Part shown: positions 8,359-15,693 of the stretch, piece by piece
How the letters are laid out: each line of letters begins with the position of its first letter
Position numbering within the stretch: position 1 is the first letter of the stretch
DNA from: Flavobacterium rhamnosiphilum
GTDB lineage: Bacteria > Bacteroidota > Bacteroidia > Flavobacteriales > Flavobacteriaceae
Direction of reading: 5' to 3'
Assembly: GCF_004349195.1 (NCBI RefSeq)
Contig: NZ_SMLG01000007.1
Location: 118,671-182,670 of the forward strand
DNA: 64,000 bases
The notes under the pieces: model-generated
Databases searched by the model: none
Told to the model about the DNA's origin: nothing
What the model saw: only the letters and a program-made list of their open reading frames with translations
Translations under genes and position numbers: made by a program

Positions 8359-9324
8359 TTATTTCTTGAAACAATCAATAATTTGGTACGCTACTCTTAA
8401 GGCTTCAGTTGCTTGTTCCAATGTCACCACAGGAGTAGTGTTATTGTTGATGGCATCTGCAAAAGATTCCAGTTCATCAAGAATTGCGTTGTTTTGTTCT
8501 ACATCTGGATTGGAGAAGTAGATTTGTTTTTTTACGCCTTCAGCATTTTGTAAAATCATATCAAAATCACCGGGAACTTCCGGAGCATCTTTCATTTTTA
8601 CCACTTCACATTTCTTTTCTAAGAAATCAACCGAGATGTAAGCGTCTTTTTGGAAAAAACGAGATTTACGCATGTTTTTCATCGAAATTCTGCTCGCCGT
8701 TAAATTAGCAACACAACCGTTTTCGAATTCTATTCTCGCATTAGCAATATCCGGTGTATCACTGATAACCGAAACGCCACTGGCATTTATATTTTTTACT
8801 TTTGATTTTACAACGCTCAAAATAGCATCAATATCATGAATCATCAAATCTAAAACTACGGGAACATCGGTTCCACGAGGATTGAATTCGGCAAGACGAT
8901 GGGTTTCAATAAACATTGGGTTTTCGATCATGTTTTTGGTAGCGATAAATGCTGGATTGAAACGCTCCACATGTCCAACTTGGCCTTTGACATTATACTC
9001 TTTTGCTAAGGCGATAATTTCTTCGGCTTCTTCCACCGTATTTGAAATTGGTTTTTCAATAAAAACATGCTTGCCAGATTTGATGGCTACTTTGGCACAT
9101 TTGTAATGAGAAAGAGTTGGTGTAACAATATCAATTACATCAACTGCATGAATAAGAGTTGCAATTGTGCTAAAATGTTTATAACCAAATTCTTTAGAAA
9201 CCTTTTCGGCATTCTCTTGATTTGGGTCATAAAAACCAACTAATTCATATTTATCAGATTGTTGTAATAAACGCAAATGTATTTTTCCTAGATGACCAGC
9301 ACCTAATACTCCAATTTTCAGCAT
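8359..9324 (-). CDS. Gfo/Idh/MocA family oxidoreductase
   Basis: NAD(P)-dependent oxidoreductase. The Rossmann start is KIGVLGAGHLGKIHL, the family motif EKPIS follows GKHVF at about residue 90, and the C-terminal alpha/beta domain begins near residue 120 (GHVERFNPAF, LDLMIHDIDAILSV). The catalytic His equivalent is in MIHDID. The 321 aa length is typical. Substrate is not predictable; relatives act on sugars or their derivatives. It is the first gene of the minus-strand run toward 6129, and divergent from pcm. Confidence 0.9.
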   Translation of the reverse strand: MLKIGVLGAGHLGKIHLRLLQQSDKYELVGFYDPNQENAEKVSKEFGYKHFSTIATLIHAVDVIDIVTPTLSHYKCAKVAIKSGKHVFIEKPISNTVEEAEEIIALAKEYNVKGQVGHVERFNPAFIATKNMIENPMFIETHRLAEFNPRGTDVPVVLDLMIHDIDAILSVVKSKVKNINASGVSVISDTPDIANARIEFENGCVANLTASRISMKNMRKSRFFQKDAYISVDFLEKKCEVVKMKDAPEVPGDFDMILQNAEGVKKQIYFSNPDVEQNNAILDELESFADAINNNTTPVVTLEQATEALRVAYQIIDCFKK

Positions 9325-9419
9325 AACGATGTAATTTTTACAAAAATAGCAATAAAATGATTAATCTATTATTGATATGAGACAATTATTCAGTTAATTT
9401 AAAATTTAAAATCCAACAT

Positions 9420-9448
9420 TTGAATTCAGAAATTGTTTTCTATTTTTG
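9420..9448 (+). promoter_or_regulatory. Bacteroidetes-type promoter of pcm
   Basis: TTG at 9420-9422 and TATTTTTG at 9441-9448 are separated by 18 bp, a good match to the Bacteroidetes sigma-ABfr pattern TTG-N(17-23)-TAnnTTTG. The expected start leaves a leader of about 14 nt before the TTG start codon of pcm. Confidence 0.7.
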
Positions 9449-9468
9449 CCAAAATAAAATAGTAAATT

Positions 9469-10110
9469 TTGAAAGACACAGCCAAGCATCAAGGACTTCG
9501 GAATCAATTAGTAAGCGTTTTAGAACAAAAAGGGATTACTGATAAAAGTGTTTTGGATGCGATAAAAAAGATTCCAAGACATTTATTTTTAAATTCCAGT
9601 TTTGAAGATTATGCTTATCAAGATAAAGCATTTCCTATTGGAGCTGGTCAAACGATATCGCAACCATACACCGTAGCTTTTCAATCTCAATTATTAGAAG
9701 TAAAAAAAGAACATAAAATTTTAGAAATAGGAACAGGTTCTGGATATCAAACAGCTGTTTTATGTTTGTTAGGAGCCAAAGTATTTAGCGTTGAAAGACA
9801 AAAAGAATTGTTTAAACAAACTTCTGTTTTATTTCCAAAACTGAATATTCGTCCCAAACATCTTTCTTTTGGAGATGGTTATAAAGGATTACCAAGTTAC
9901 GCTCCTTTTGATAGTATTATTGTTACTGCGGGCGCTCCATTTATTCCACAGCCTTTGATGGCACAGCTAAAAATAGGAGGAAGGCTCGTTATCCCGTTAG
10001 GAGAAGAGGTACAAATTATGACTTTGTTAATTAGAAAAAATGAGACGCAATTTGAGAAACATGAGTTTGGTGAATTTAGATTCGTTCCTTTATTAGAAGA
10101 TAAAAATTAA
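9469..10110 (+). CDS. pcm: Protein-L-isoaspartate O-methyltransferase
   Basis: S-adenosylmethionine-dependent enzyme that methylates isoaspartyl residues so damaged proteins can be repaired in the cytoplasm. The motif GAGQTISQPYTVAFQ is near residues 62-76 and the SAM-binding LEIGTGSGYQTAVL at about 85-98; FDSIIVTAGAPFIPQPLMAQLK is the family's post-motif region. The 213 aa length fits. It starts with TTG at 9469 (KDTAKHQGLRNQLV); no ATG in this frame comes before the conserved core. It is a single gene with its own promoter and a shared terminator. Confidence 0.93.
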   Translation: MKDTAKHQGLRNQLVSVLEQKGITDKSVLDAIKKIPRHLFLNSSFEDYAYQDKAFPIGAGQTISQPYTVAFQSQLLEVKKEHKILEIGTGSGYQTAVLCLLGAKVFSVERQKELFKQTSVLFPKLNIRPKHLSFGDGYKGLPSYAPFDSIIVTAGAPFIPQPLMAQLKIGGRLVIPLGEEVQIMTLLIRKNETQFEKHEFGEFRFVPLLEDKN

Positions 10111-10112
10111 AT

Positions 10113-10139
10113 AAAAACCCGCTAATCAGCGGGTTTTTT
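10113..10139. terminator. Bidirectional terminator between pcm and the Fic gene
   Basis: An 11-bp stem (AAAAACCCGCT, 10113-10123, with AGCGGGTTTTT, 10128-10138) encloses the loop AATC. Flanking A and T runs make it a terminator for both strands. Its last bases overlap the stop codon of the Fic gene. Confidence 0.85.
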
Positions 10140-11187
10140 ATTGACCAATAATATTTAAATACCGTTCCAGGCTTTCTTTTTCCATTTGAGCGATGAACAA
10201 TAAAAAATCTTCTTTATTATTTTTAGTTTGGGCTGTTTCCAGCGCTTGGTAATAGTGCATCCTACTATCATAATCACCTTTTATATTAGCAATGATGTAG
10301 CCATGTTGTAATAAAATCAAGTTCATAACCAAACGTGAAGTCCTGCCATTTCCATCAATAAATGGATGAATAGTGACTAGTCGTTCGTGCATTTCAGCAG
10401 CCAAAACTATAGGATGAAGACTTGATTTATTGGTTTCATACCAAATAAAAAAATCCTCCATTTCTTTGGCAACCAGAAAAGGTTGTGGTGGCATATGGCT
10501 GCTTCCTTGAATCATCACCTGCACTTTTCTATAGCGACCCGCATCTTCAGGATGAATTCCTCTCAAAATAAGATTATGAATAGACAGTACTTCGCGTTCA
10601 TTTATGGAACTATTTCTTTGCATTAAATCTTTGATGTATGCAATCGCTTCTTGATGATTAATCACTTCAAGATGTTCTCGCATACTTTTTCCTGATATCG
10701 TTAAACCTTCATTGATAACCAAATCGGTTTCACGTAACGTCATTGTATTTCCTTCGATACGGTTACTTTCAAATGTGTATTCTAATTCTAAAGCTTGTGC
10801 AATGCGATAGCTGTCAAATTGACGAAACCCATCTAGTTTTGTCTTTAATATATCAATTTCATCTAAAATTTTCTGAAGTGTAGTAGATAATTTTTTCTTT
10901 GAAGGTTTACTTTGATACCTTACTTCTTGTTCAGCAACCAATAATGCTTTTAACGCAAATTCATCTTCACCAATTTCGTAAAGAATTTTTTCTTTAAGCC
11001 AGATGACCATTATTGTTTCTAAATCTATTTCCAATAATGATGCTAGTTTTATAACTTGCTCTCTAGTAGGCTTTCTGGTTCCGCTTTCAAATTTACTTAT
11101 TAAGGCTTGATCAATTCCTAAAAGTTGAGCCACTTCTCTAGTTTTGAGTCCTTTTTGTTCTCTTGCATTTTTGAGTAGTGTTTTCAT
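10138..11187 (-). CDS. HTH (XRE)-Fic domain protein, putative AMP transferase
   Basis: An N-terminal XRE helix-turn-helix (residues about 1-60, TREVAQLLGIDQALISKFESG) is joined to a Fic domain. The active loop HPFIDGNGRTSR matches HxFx(D/E)GNGRxxR, so AMP or other NMP transfer is likely. An inhibitory-helix motif S-N-R-I-E-G (pattern S/T-xxx-E-G/N) lies N-terminal to it, as in autoinhibited class II Fic proteins. I start at the ATG at 11187 (349 aa), directly before the HTH. A palindrome overlaps its promoter (11206-11217). The target protein is unknown, and no separate antitoxin is adjacent. Confidence 0.92.
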   Translation of the reverse strand: MKTLLKNAREQKGLKTREVAQLLGIDQALISKFESGTRKPTREQVIKLASLLEIDLETIMVIWLKEKILYEIGEDEFALKALLVAEQEVRYQSKPSKKKLSTTLQKILDEIDILKTKLDGFRQFDSYRIAQALELEYTFESNRIEGNTMTLRETDLVINEGLTISGKSMREHLEVINHQEAIAYIKDLMQRNSSINEREVLSIHNLILRGIHPEDAGRYRKVQVMIQGSSHMPPQPFLVAKEMEDFFIWYETNKSSLHPIVLAAEMHERLVTIHPFIDGNGRTSRLVMNLILLQHGYIIANIKGDYDSRMHYYQALETAQTKNNKEDFLLFIAQMEKESLERYLNIIGQ

Positions 11188-11205
11188 TTTTAAAAATGTT
11201 TTTAA

Positions 11206-11222
11206 TTGTCTTGACAAATTTA
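11206..11222 (-). promoter_or_regulatory. Promoter -7 box with overlapping palindromic operator of the Fic gene
   Basis: On the minus strand TAAATTTG (11215-11222) fits the -7 box TAnnTTTG. The perfect palindrome TTGTC-AA-GACAA (11206-11217) overlaps its 3' half, 19 bp upstream of the ATG. This is where an autoregulating XRE protein would be expected to bind. No -33 TTG is found at normal spacing. Confidence 0.45.
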
Positions 11223-11267
11223 GTCATTTTTTTAAGTAAAAAATAATTTATTCAATACTCTTTTAAT

Positions 11268-11720
11268 TTAAAATGATTTTTTGATTCTTTCTAAGTCGCG
11301 TTTGGTATCTTGTTCTTTAAGAGATTCACGCTTGTCGTAGGTCTTTTTACCTTTACAAAGACCAATTTGTAGTTTAGCCATTCCTTTCTCATTGGTAAAC
11401 AATTTCAAGGGAACTATGGTTAATCCTTTGGCTTGAACACTTTTTAGCAAACCTTTTAATTCTCTTTTATTCAAAAGTAATTTACGTTCGCTTCTGGCTT
11501 TGTGGTTAAATTGATTACCAAAAGTATATTCTTCAATATAGGTATTTATCGCAAAAAGTTCATTATTGCTAAACTCACAAAAACTCTCTGTGATGTTCGC
11601 TTTTCCTAATCGAATGGATTTGATTTCGGTACCAGCTAAAACAATTCCAGCAGTAAATGTTTCGATTATTTCATAGTCAAACCGAGCTCTTTTGTTTAAT
11701 ATATTTATTGTTTTTAGCAT
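11268..11720 (-). CDS. smpB: SsrA-binding protein SmpB
   Basis: RNA-binding partner of tmRNA in ribosome rescue (trans-translation). Seen: the N-terminal NKRARFDYEIIETFTAGIVL, the conserved GTEIKSIRLGKANITESF, the central LLLNKRELKGL, and the C-terminal basic tail (GKKTYDKRESLKEQDTKRD) that enters the decoding site. I use the ATG at 11720 (150 aa). A -7 box on the minus strand ends only 6 nt before it, so the mRNA may have almost no leader. Confidence 0.96.
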   Translation of the reverse strand: MLKTINILNKRARFDYEIIETFTAGIVLAGTEIKSIRLGKANITESFCEFSNNELFAINTYIEEYTFGNQFNHKARSERKLLLNKRELKGLLKSVQAKGLTIVPLKLFTNEKGMAKLQIGLCKGKKTYDKRESLKEQDTKRDLERIKKSF

Positions 11721-11726
11721 AGTTTG

Positions 11727-11734
11727 CAAATGTA
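11727..11734 (-). promoter_or_regulatory. -7 box of smpB
   Basis: TACATTTG on the minus strand matches TAnnTTTG. With a start about 6 nt downstream, transcription would begin at or beside the smpB ATG (11720). No clear -33 TTG at 17-23 bp. Confidence 0.4.
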
Positions 11735-11832
11735 TAATAAAATTGAAAGTTTATCCAGTAATAAGCCCTAAAATAAGTGTAAATATTTTTCAAACTATGA
11801 TTTATATCAGTTAATAATGAAAGGCTCAAGCC

Positions 11833-11840
11833 TAAATTTG
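11833..11840 (+). promoter_or_regulatory. -7 box of the ompW-like gene
   Basis: TAAATTTG matches the Bacteroidetes -7 element. A TTA (instead of TTG) lies 19 bp upstream. The start codon at 11866 leaves a leader of about 20 nt. Confidence 0.45.
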
Positions 11841-11865
11841 TTCAACAATTTAAACCAAAGTTAAA

Positions 11866-12549
11866 ATGAAAAAAATTATCTTAGCCTTTATGGCAGTGTC
11901 CTTTTTGACATTAAATGCACAAGCCCAAGAACAAAATAGCACTCAAGATTTCAAAAAATGGCAGGCCCGTATTAGAGGAATTGCAGTTATCCCATATGAA
12001 AGTGCCAAAATCGGAATTATTGGAGGTGATGTTTCTATTTCAAATACATTTGTTCCGGAATTGGACTTTACCTATTTTTTTACAAAGAATTTTGCAGCCG
12101 AGTTAATTCTGGGAACTACAAAACACGATGTTAATACTGTTGGTTCAGATATTTCTGCAATTGGCGGACCAAATAACATCAATGTAGATTTAGGAAATGT
12201 TTGGTTATTACCGCCAACATTAACCTTGCAATACCATTTTACACCTTTTGAAGAAAAAGTATTTAAACCTTATGTTGGTGCTGGGGTCAATTATACTATT
12301 TTCTACAACGTAGAGGATGGAAATACAGTTAAAAATGTTAGTTATAAAAATAATGTCGGTTATGCTTTCCAAGTGGGTTTTGATTTAATGTTGAACGACA
12401 CCTTCTTTATCAATGTTGATGCTAAAAAAATATTTCTAAAAACAGATGTAACTGTTGATGCTTCAAATTTATCAGCAGGACTCAGTATTCCTGCAGAAGT
12501 AACCATTAATCCATTGATTTTAGGAATGGGCTTTGGAATGAAATTTTAA
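11866..12549 (+). CDS. OmpW family outer membrane protein
   Basis: Small outer-membrane beta-barrel. The signal peptide MKKIILAFMAVSFLTLNAQAQ is cleaved near residue 21. The mature part starts WQARIRGIAVIPYES, the OmpW beginning, followed by alternating beta strands (FTYFFTKNFAAELILGTTKHDV, LTLQYHFTP, KPYVGAGVNYTIFY) and ends in an aromatic C-terminus (GMGFGMKF) suited to barrel assembly. Length 227 aa is typical. It is a single gene with its own promoter and terminator. OmpW relatives form narrow hydrophobic channels; the substrate here is unknown. Confidence 0.93.
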   Translation: MKKIILAFMAVSFLTLNAQAQEQNSTQDFKKWQARIRGIAVIPYESAKIGIIGGDVSISNTFVPELDFTYFFTKNFAAELILGTTKHDVNTVGSDISAIGGPNNINVDLGNVWLLPPTLTLQYHFTPFEEKVFKPYVGAGVNYTIFYNVEDGNTVKNVSYKNNVGYAFQVGFDLMLNDTFFINVDAKKIFLKTDVTVDASNLSAGLSIPAEVTINPLILGMGFGMKF

Positions 12550-12576
12550 AATTTCACTCGGAATCTACAAAAATGC

Positions 12577-12610
12577 AAAAAGTCACTACCATTCGATAGT
12601 GACTTTTTTT
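12577..12610 (+). terminator. Terminator after the ompW-like gene
   Basis: A 12-bp stem (AAAAAGTCACTA, 12577-12588, with TAGTGACTTTTT, 12597-12608) has an 8-nt loop and a T-run. It also faces the convergent histidine phosphatase gene. Confidence 0.85.
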
Positions 12611-12634
12611 ATAATTGTGTTTCTTTGGATTATT

Positions 12635-13120
12635 TTATTCTAATTTCAGTAATTGAAATGAGATTGTTTTATCAACTATAGTTACAATATAAAGATTGCC
12701 AAAAACAGTATCTTCAATATCTGCATATATCTTTTGATTAATAATTTGATTTACAAAATTCGGTGTGGTATTGCTATGTCCCACAATCAAAACCTTTTTT
12801 CCTAAAGTTTCTTTTTTGAAAGATTCAATAGCTATACTTTTAGGGTTATACAGTTTAATTTGAATCTTCTTGGCTGTAGCAGTAGGACTTGCAGTTTGTA
12901 TTGTTCTTTTATAATCCGTTGAGTAGATTTCATCAAAACCAACTTCTGAGAATATTTTGTTCCAAAGATTAGCTCTTTTCAAACCGCTTTCCGATAAATC
13001 AGGATTTTGAGAATTATCTGTTTTTTCTGCGTGACGTATAAAGTAATAAGTAGTTGTATTTTGTTGTCCAAAACTAACTTGCAAAGCAAAAAAAGCGATT
13101 ATAAGTATGAATTTTTTCAT
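12635..13120 (-). CDS. Secreted histidine phosphatase superfamily protein (SixA/PGAM-like)
   Basis: Phosphatase of the histidine phosphatase superfamily. A signal peptide (MKKFILIIAFFALQVSFG) precedes the mature start, so it acts in the periplasm. The catalytic motif YYFIRHAEKTD gives the phospho-histidine, and the second His is in VLIVGHSNTTP. Length is 161 aa, a minimal single-domain form. The substrate is unknown. It is divergent from the VF530 gene with 49 bp between them. Confidence 0.9.
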   Translation of the reverse strand: MKKFILIIAFFALQVSFGQQNTTTYYFIRHAEKTDNSQNPDLSESGLKRANLWNKIFSEVGFDEIYSTDYKRTIQTASPTATAKKIQIKLYNPKSIAIESFKKETLGKKVLIVGHSNTTPNFVNQIINQKIYADIEDTVFGNLYIVTIVDKTISFQLLKLE

Positions 13121-13157
13121 TTGAATAAATTTAAAAAATTATTATTTACTGATTTTA

Positions 13158-13165
13158 TATATTTG
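13158..13165 (+). promoter_or_regulatory. -7 box of the VF530-family gene
   Basis: TATATTTG matches TAnnTTTG and ends 4 nt before the ATG at 13170, so transcription is predicted to start on the start codon (leaderless mRNA). No TTG at the usual upstream spacing. Confidence 0.45.
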
Positions 13166-13169
13166 CAAA

Positions 13170-13400
13170 ATGGAAAACTCAAAATCGAAAGACCCGCTTC
13201 ACGGAATTACGCTTCAAAGAATCGTTGAACAATTAGTCGATTATTATGGATTTGATACTCTTGGAGAACTCATTAAAGTAAAATGTTTTACGGATAATCC
13301 AAGTGTAAAATCCAGTTTGACTTTTTTGCGAAAAACGGATTGGGCAAGAAAGCAAGTGGAAGATTTGTATATAAAATCAGTAGCTAAATTACCCAAATAG
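13170..13400 (+). CDS. VF530 family DNA-binding protein (DUF2132)
   Basis: Small 76 aa protein. The sequence DPLHGITLQRIVEQLVDYYGF, then NPSVKSSLTFLRKTDWARKQVEDLY, is the family signature of VF530 (DUF2132), a small alpha-helical DNA-binding fold known from Vibrio and widespread in proteobacteria and Bacteroidetes. Biological role is not known. Its promoter places the start of transcription at the ATG. It is convergent with the DUF3575 gene, with only 3 bp between the stops. Confidence 0.9.
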   Translation: MENSKSKDPLHGITLQRIVEQLVDYYGFDTLGELIKVKCFTDNPSVKSSLTFLRKTDWARKQVEDLYIKSVAKLPK

Positions 13401-13403
13401 ATT

Positions 13404-13955
13404 TTAGTTTAATTTATAGGAAACCATAACGCCGCCTCTATAAGGCAACCATTCACCACTTTTGTTATAATTTTTAACTGTTTCATAACGCTCTCCAGTA
13501 CTTATAAGGTAGCCTTTATAAAAACCTTGGTGCCAACCGCCACCTAAGAAACAATCCAACATGAATTTATCATTAATTTTTACTTGATATCCTATAGTTG
13601 AACCTATAAAATATCCAAACCCTTTTTCATACATATCGGTATTTAAGTAATTCCATTTTTGAAAATTAAAAATACTCGCGCCAATATGTGCACCTGCGTA
13701 AAACCCATTGTATTTTTCTTTAAAATGATAACGATATTCTGGAGTAAAAGTGTAAAATTGTCTAGGTTTTCCGTCTACTGATTTCCAAAAAGAGGCTAAA
13801 GCATCAAAGTGTAAGGTAGATTTTTCGCCGATACTCGTTTCAATACCAACATTTGGAATTGTCATTAAAGTTGTAAAAGCATTTGCTTTTATATACGTTT
13901 GAGCTTGCAATAAAAAAGAGAAGAAAAGAAAAGAGGCAATAAATAATTTTTTCAT
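13404..13955 (-). CDS. Outer-membrane beta-barrel protein, DUF3575-like
   Basis: Predicted secreted barrel of 183 aa. The signal peptide MKKLFIASFLFFSFLLQAQ is followed by alternating strands rich in aromatic residues: TLMTIPNVGIETSIGEKSTLHFDALASFWKS, FTPEYRYHFKEKYNGFYAGAHIG, FIGSTIGYQVKI, FLGGGWHQGFYKGYL, GVMVSYKLN at the end. The pattern PNVGIETSIG...TPEYRYHF and the YNGFYAGAH strand match DUF3575 proteins of Bacteroidetes. Function unknown. Confidence 0.82.
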   Translation of the reverse strand: MKKLFIASFLFFSFLLQAQTYIKANAFTTLMTIPNVGIETSIGEKSTLHFDALASFWKSVDGKPRQFYTFTPEYRYHFKEKYNGFYAGAHIGASIFNFQKWNYLNTDMYEKGFGYFIGSTIGYQVKINDKFMLDCFLGGGWHQGFYKGYLISTGERYETVKNYNKSGEWLPYRGGVMVSYKLN

Positions 13956-14104
13956 AAGTGTGTTTTCTGTTGTTTATCCAGTCAAATTTTGACTACAAAC
14001 AGGCGCAAATATAGCCATTAATGTTTAAGACCTTATTATGTTTAGAGTTAATGTTGTCAGTTTAAACGTATTTTAACATTATAAAAGTGAACAAAAAACA
14101 ATGA

Positions 14105-14653
14105 CTATTTATTTAAAATGGAATAAATTACCGTATCCAAAAATCGCCCTTCAAAAAATTCATTCTCTTTTAAATGCGCTTCTTTTACAAAACCATTTTT
14201 TTCTAAAACTTTTGCAGATCCATGATTTTCAGGATCTATGATTGCTTCAATAGAATGTAGTTTCATCACTTCAAAACCATAATTGACAACTTCTTTTACA
14301 GCTTCGGAAATAATTCCCTTTCCATTAAATTCTGGAAGTAATATATAGCCAATTTCAGCACGAAAATGTTCTGGTTTTATTCTGTAATGACCAATTACTC
14401 CAATTAGTTTTGGATCATCTTTCAACGTAATCGCCCAATTTATACCTTCATTAGTTTCTATTTTGGTATCTATCATTGCAATATGTTCCAAGGCATCTTC
14501 ATCCGTTTTGACTAAAGGTCTTGGAATGTATTTCATCGTTTCCGAATTAGATCGCAAAGCGAAAATCTCTTTTATATCGTTAGTATCCACTCTTCTTAAA
14601 AGCAAACGTTCGGTTTCTAAATTTGGGAATGGACTGAAATTTATAGTTAACAT
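14105..14653 (-). CDS. GNAT family N-acetyltransferase (RimJ/RimL-like)
   Basis: Acetyl-CoA-dependent acetyltransferase of 182 aa. Family marks: LETERLLLRRVDTNDIKEIFALRSN at the start, IGVIGHYRIKPEHFRAEIGYILLPEFNGKGIISEAVKEVV as the acetyl-CoA loop region, and DPENHGSAKVLEKNGFVKEAHLKEN at the end. This is the RimJ/RimL type, which acetylates protein N-termini or small molecules. The substrate here is unknown. It follows the aldose-epimerase-like gene on the same strand with a 16-bp gap, so it is probably co-transcribed. Confidence 0.9.
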   Translation of the reverse strand: MLTINFSPFPNLETERLLLRRVDTNDIKEIFALRSNSETMKYIPRPLVKTDEDALEHIAMIDTKIETNEGINWAITLKDDPKLIGVIGHYRIKPEHFRAEIGYILLPEFNGKGIISEAVKEVVNYGFEVMKLHSIEAIIDPENHGSAKVLEKNGFVKEAHLKENEFFEGRFLDTVIYSILNK

Positions 14654-14669
14654 ATTTTATTTTTTTTAA

Positions 14670-15521
14670 TTAAAGGATTTCGATACTGAATTTTGAATTG
14701 AAAATTTCATTTGCTTCTAAAATTTGAATGCCTTCTTTCTCCAATAGATTTCCGGAGTTCTCATTGGTATCCGAATAACCAAACCAAGGTTCAATACAAA
14801 GAAAGGGTGCATTCATTTTTGTCCAAATTCCTAAACTTGGAAAATTTTCAAAATTTACTTTTAAAATTGGATTTTCATTTTCTAAAATCGTCAACGAATT
14901 GGATTGTAATGTTTTGAAAATTAAAGCGTCATTTTCGAATAATTCATAAGTCAGCGGAATCTTTTTATCATGAACTTCTAATTTTTTCGTTTTATTTGAA
15001 ATTAGATCATTTTCCAAAAGATAATATTCCAAAGGTTCTTCTTTTTCGAAAGCAATAGAATAATTTTCGAATTGATTTGGTAAAGCAAAAGCAGGATGTG
15101 CTCCGATAGAAAACGGCATTTGTGATTTTCCGTTGTTAATTACTTTATATGCAATAGATAAATTATTTTCATTTAATGTGTAAATGATTTGCAATTCAAA
15201 TTCAAAAGGATAGACTTTTAATGTTTTTTCAGAAGATTGTATGGAGAAAACAGCACTATTTTCTGTTGCTTCGAGTAATTCAAACTCCATGTCTCTGGCA
15301 AAACCGTGTCGCGATAAATGATATTCCATTCCATTATGATGAAAGGAATTGTTTTTTAAAGTCCCAACAATTGGAAACAAAATAGGAGAGTGCTTGCCCC
15401 AAAAATCAGGATTCCCTTCCCAAATGTATTCTCTATTCTGATTCGTTTTTAAGGAAATTAATTCAGCACCGAAATTTTTTATTTCAGCCGTTAGAATTGA
15501 GTTTTTTATTATAGTTGTCAA
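14670..15521 (-). CDS. Aldose 1-epimerase family protein (LacX-like)
   Basis: Galactose-mutarotase-fold enzyme predicted to interconvert sugar anomers. Family signs: AEIKNFGAELISLK near the N-terminus, EYIWEGNPDFWGKHSPILFPIVG, HLSRHGFARDMEF containing one conserved His, and SIGAHPAFALP with the second. The WFGYSDTNEN segment near the C-terminus carries the expected acidic region. The 283 aa length fits the LacX/YeaD-like branch. The substrate is unknown, and no sugar operon is adjacent. Confidence 0.9.
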   Translation of the reverse strand: MTTIIKNSILTAEIKNFGAELISLKTNQNREYIWEGNPDFWGKHSPILFPIVGTLKNNSFHHNGMEYHLSRHGFARDMEFELLEATENSAVFSIQSSEKTLKVYPFEFELQIIYTLNENNLSIAYKVINNGKSQMPFSIGAHPAFALPNQFENYSIAFEKEEPLEYYLLENDLISNKTKKLEVHDKKIPLTYELFENDALIFKTLQSNSLTILENENPILKVNFENFPSLGIWTKMNAPFLCIEPWFGYSDTNENSGNLLEKEGIQILEANEIFNSKFSIEIL

Positions 15522-15693
15522 AATTGTTCTTCGTTAATTTAAAAATTGATTTTGTATGGTAAATATATTTTATAATTTTTAATTCTAATTAGGTTTAAGC
15601 TTGATTTTATTTATTTAAAATGGAATCAATTCTTTCTGAATAGTTTAAAATCCTCTTTTTTTTCATTAATTTGTGATATAAACTATAAGAAAA

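Noticed and set aside
10138..11187. Two-gene Fic toxin-antitoxin system
   Set aside because: Only one gene; the inhibitory helix is within the same chain.
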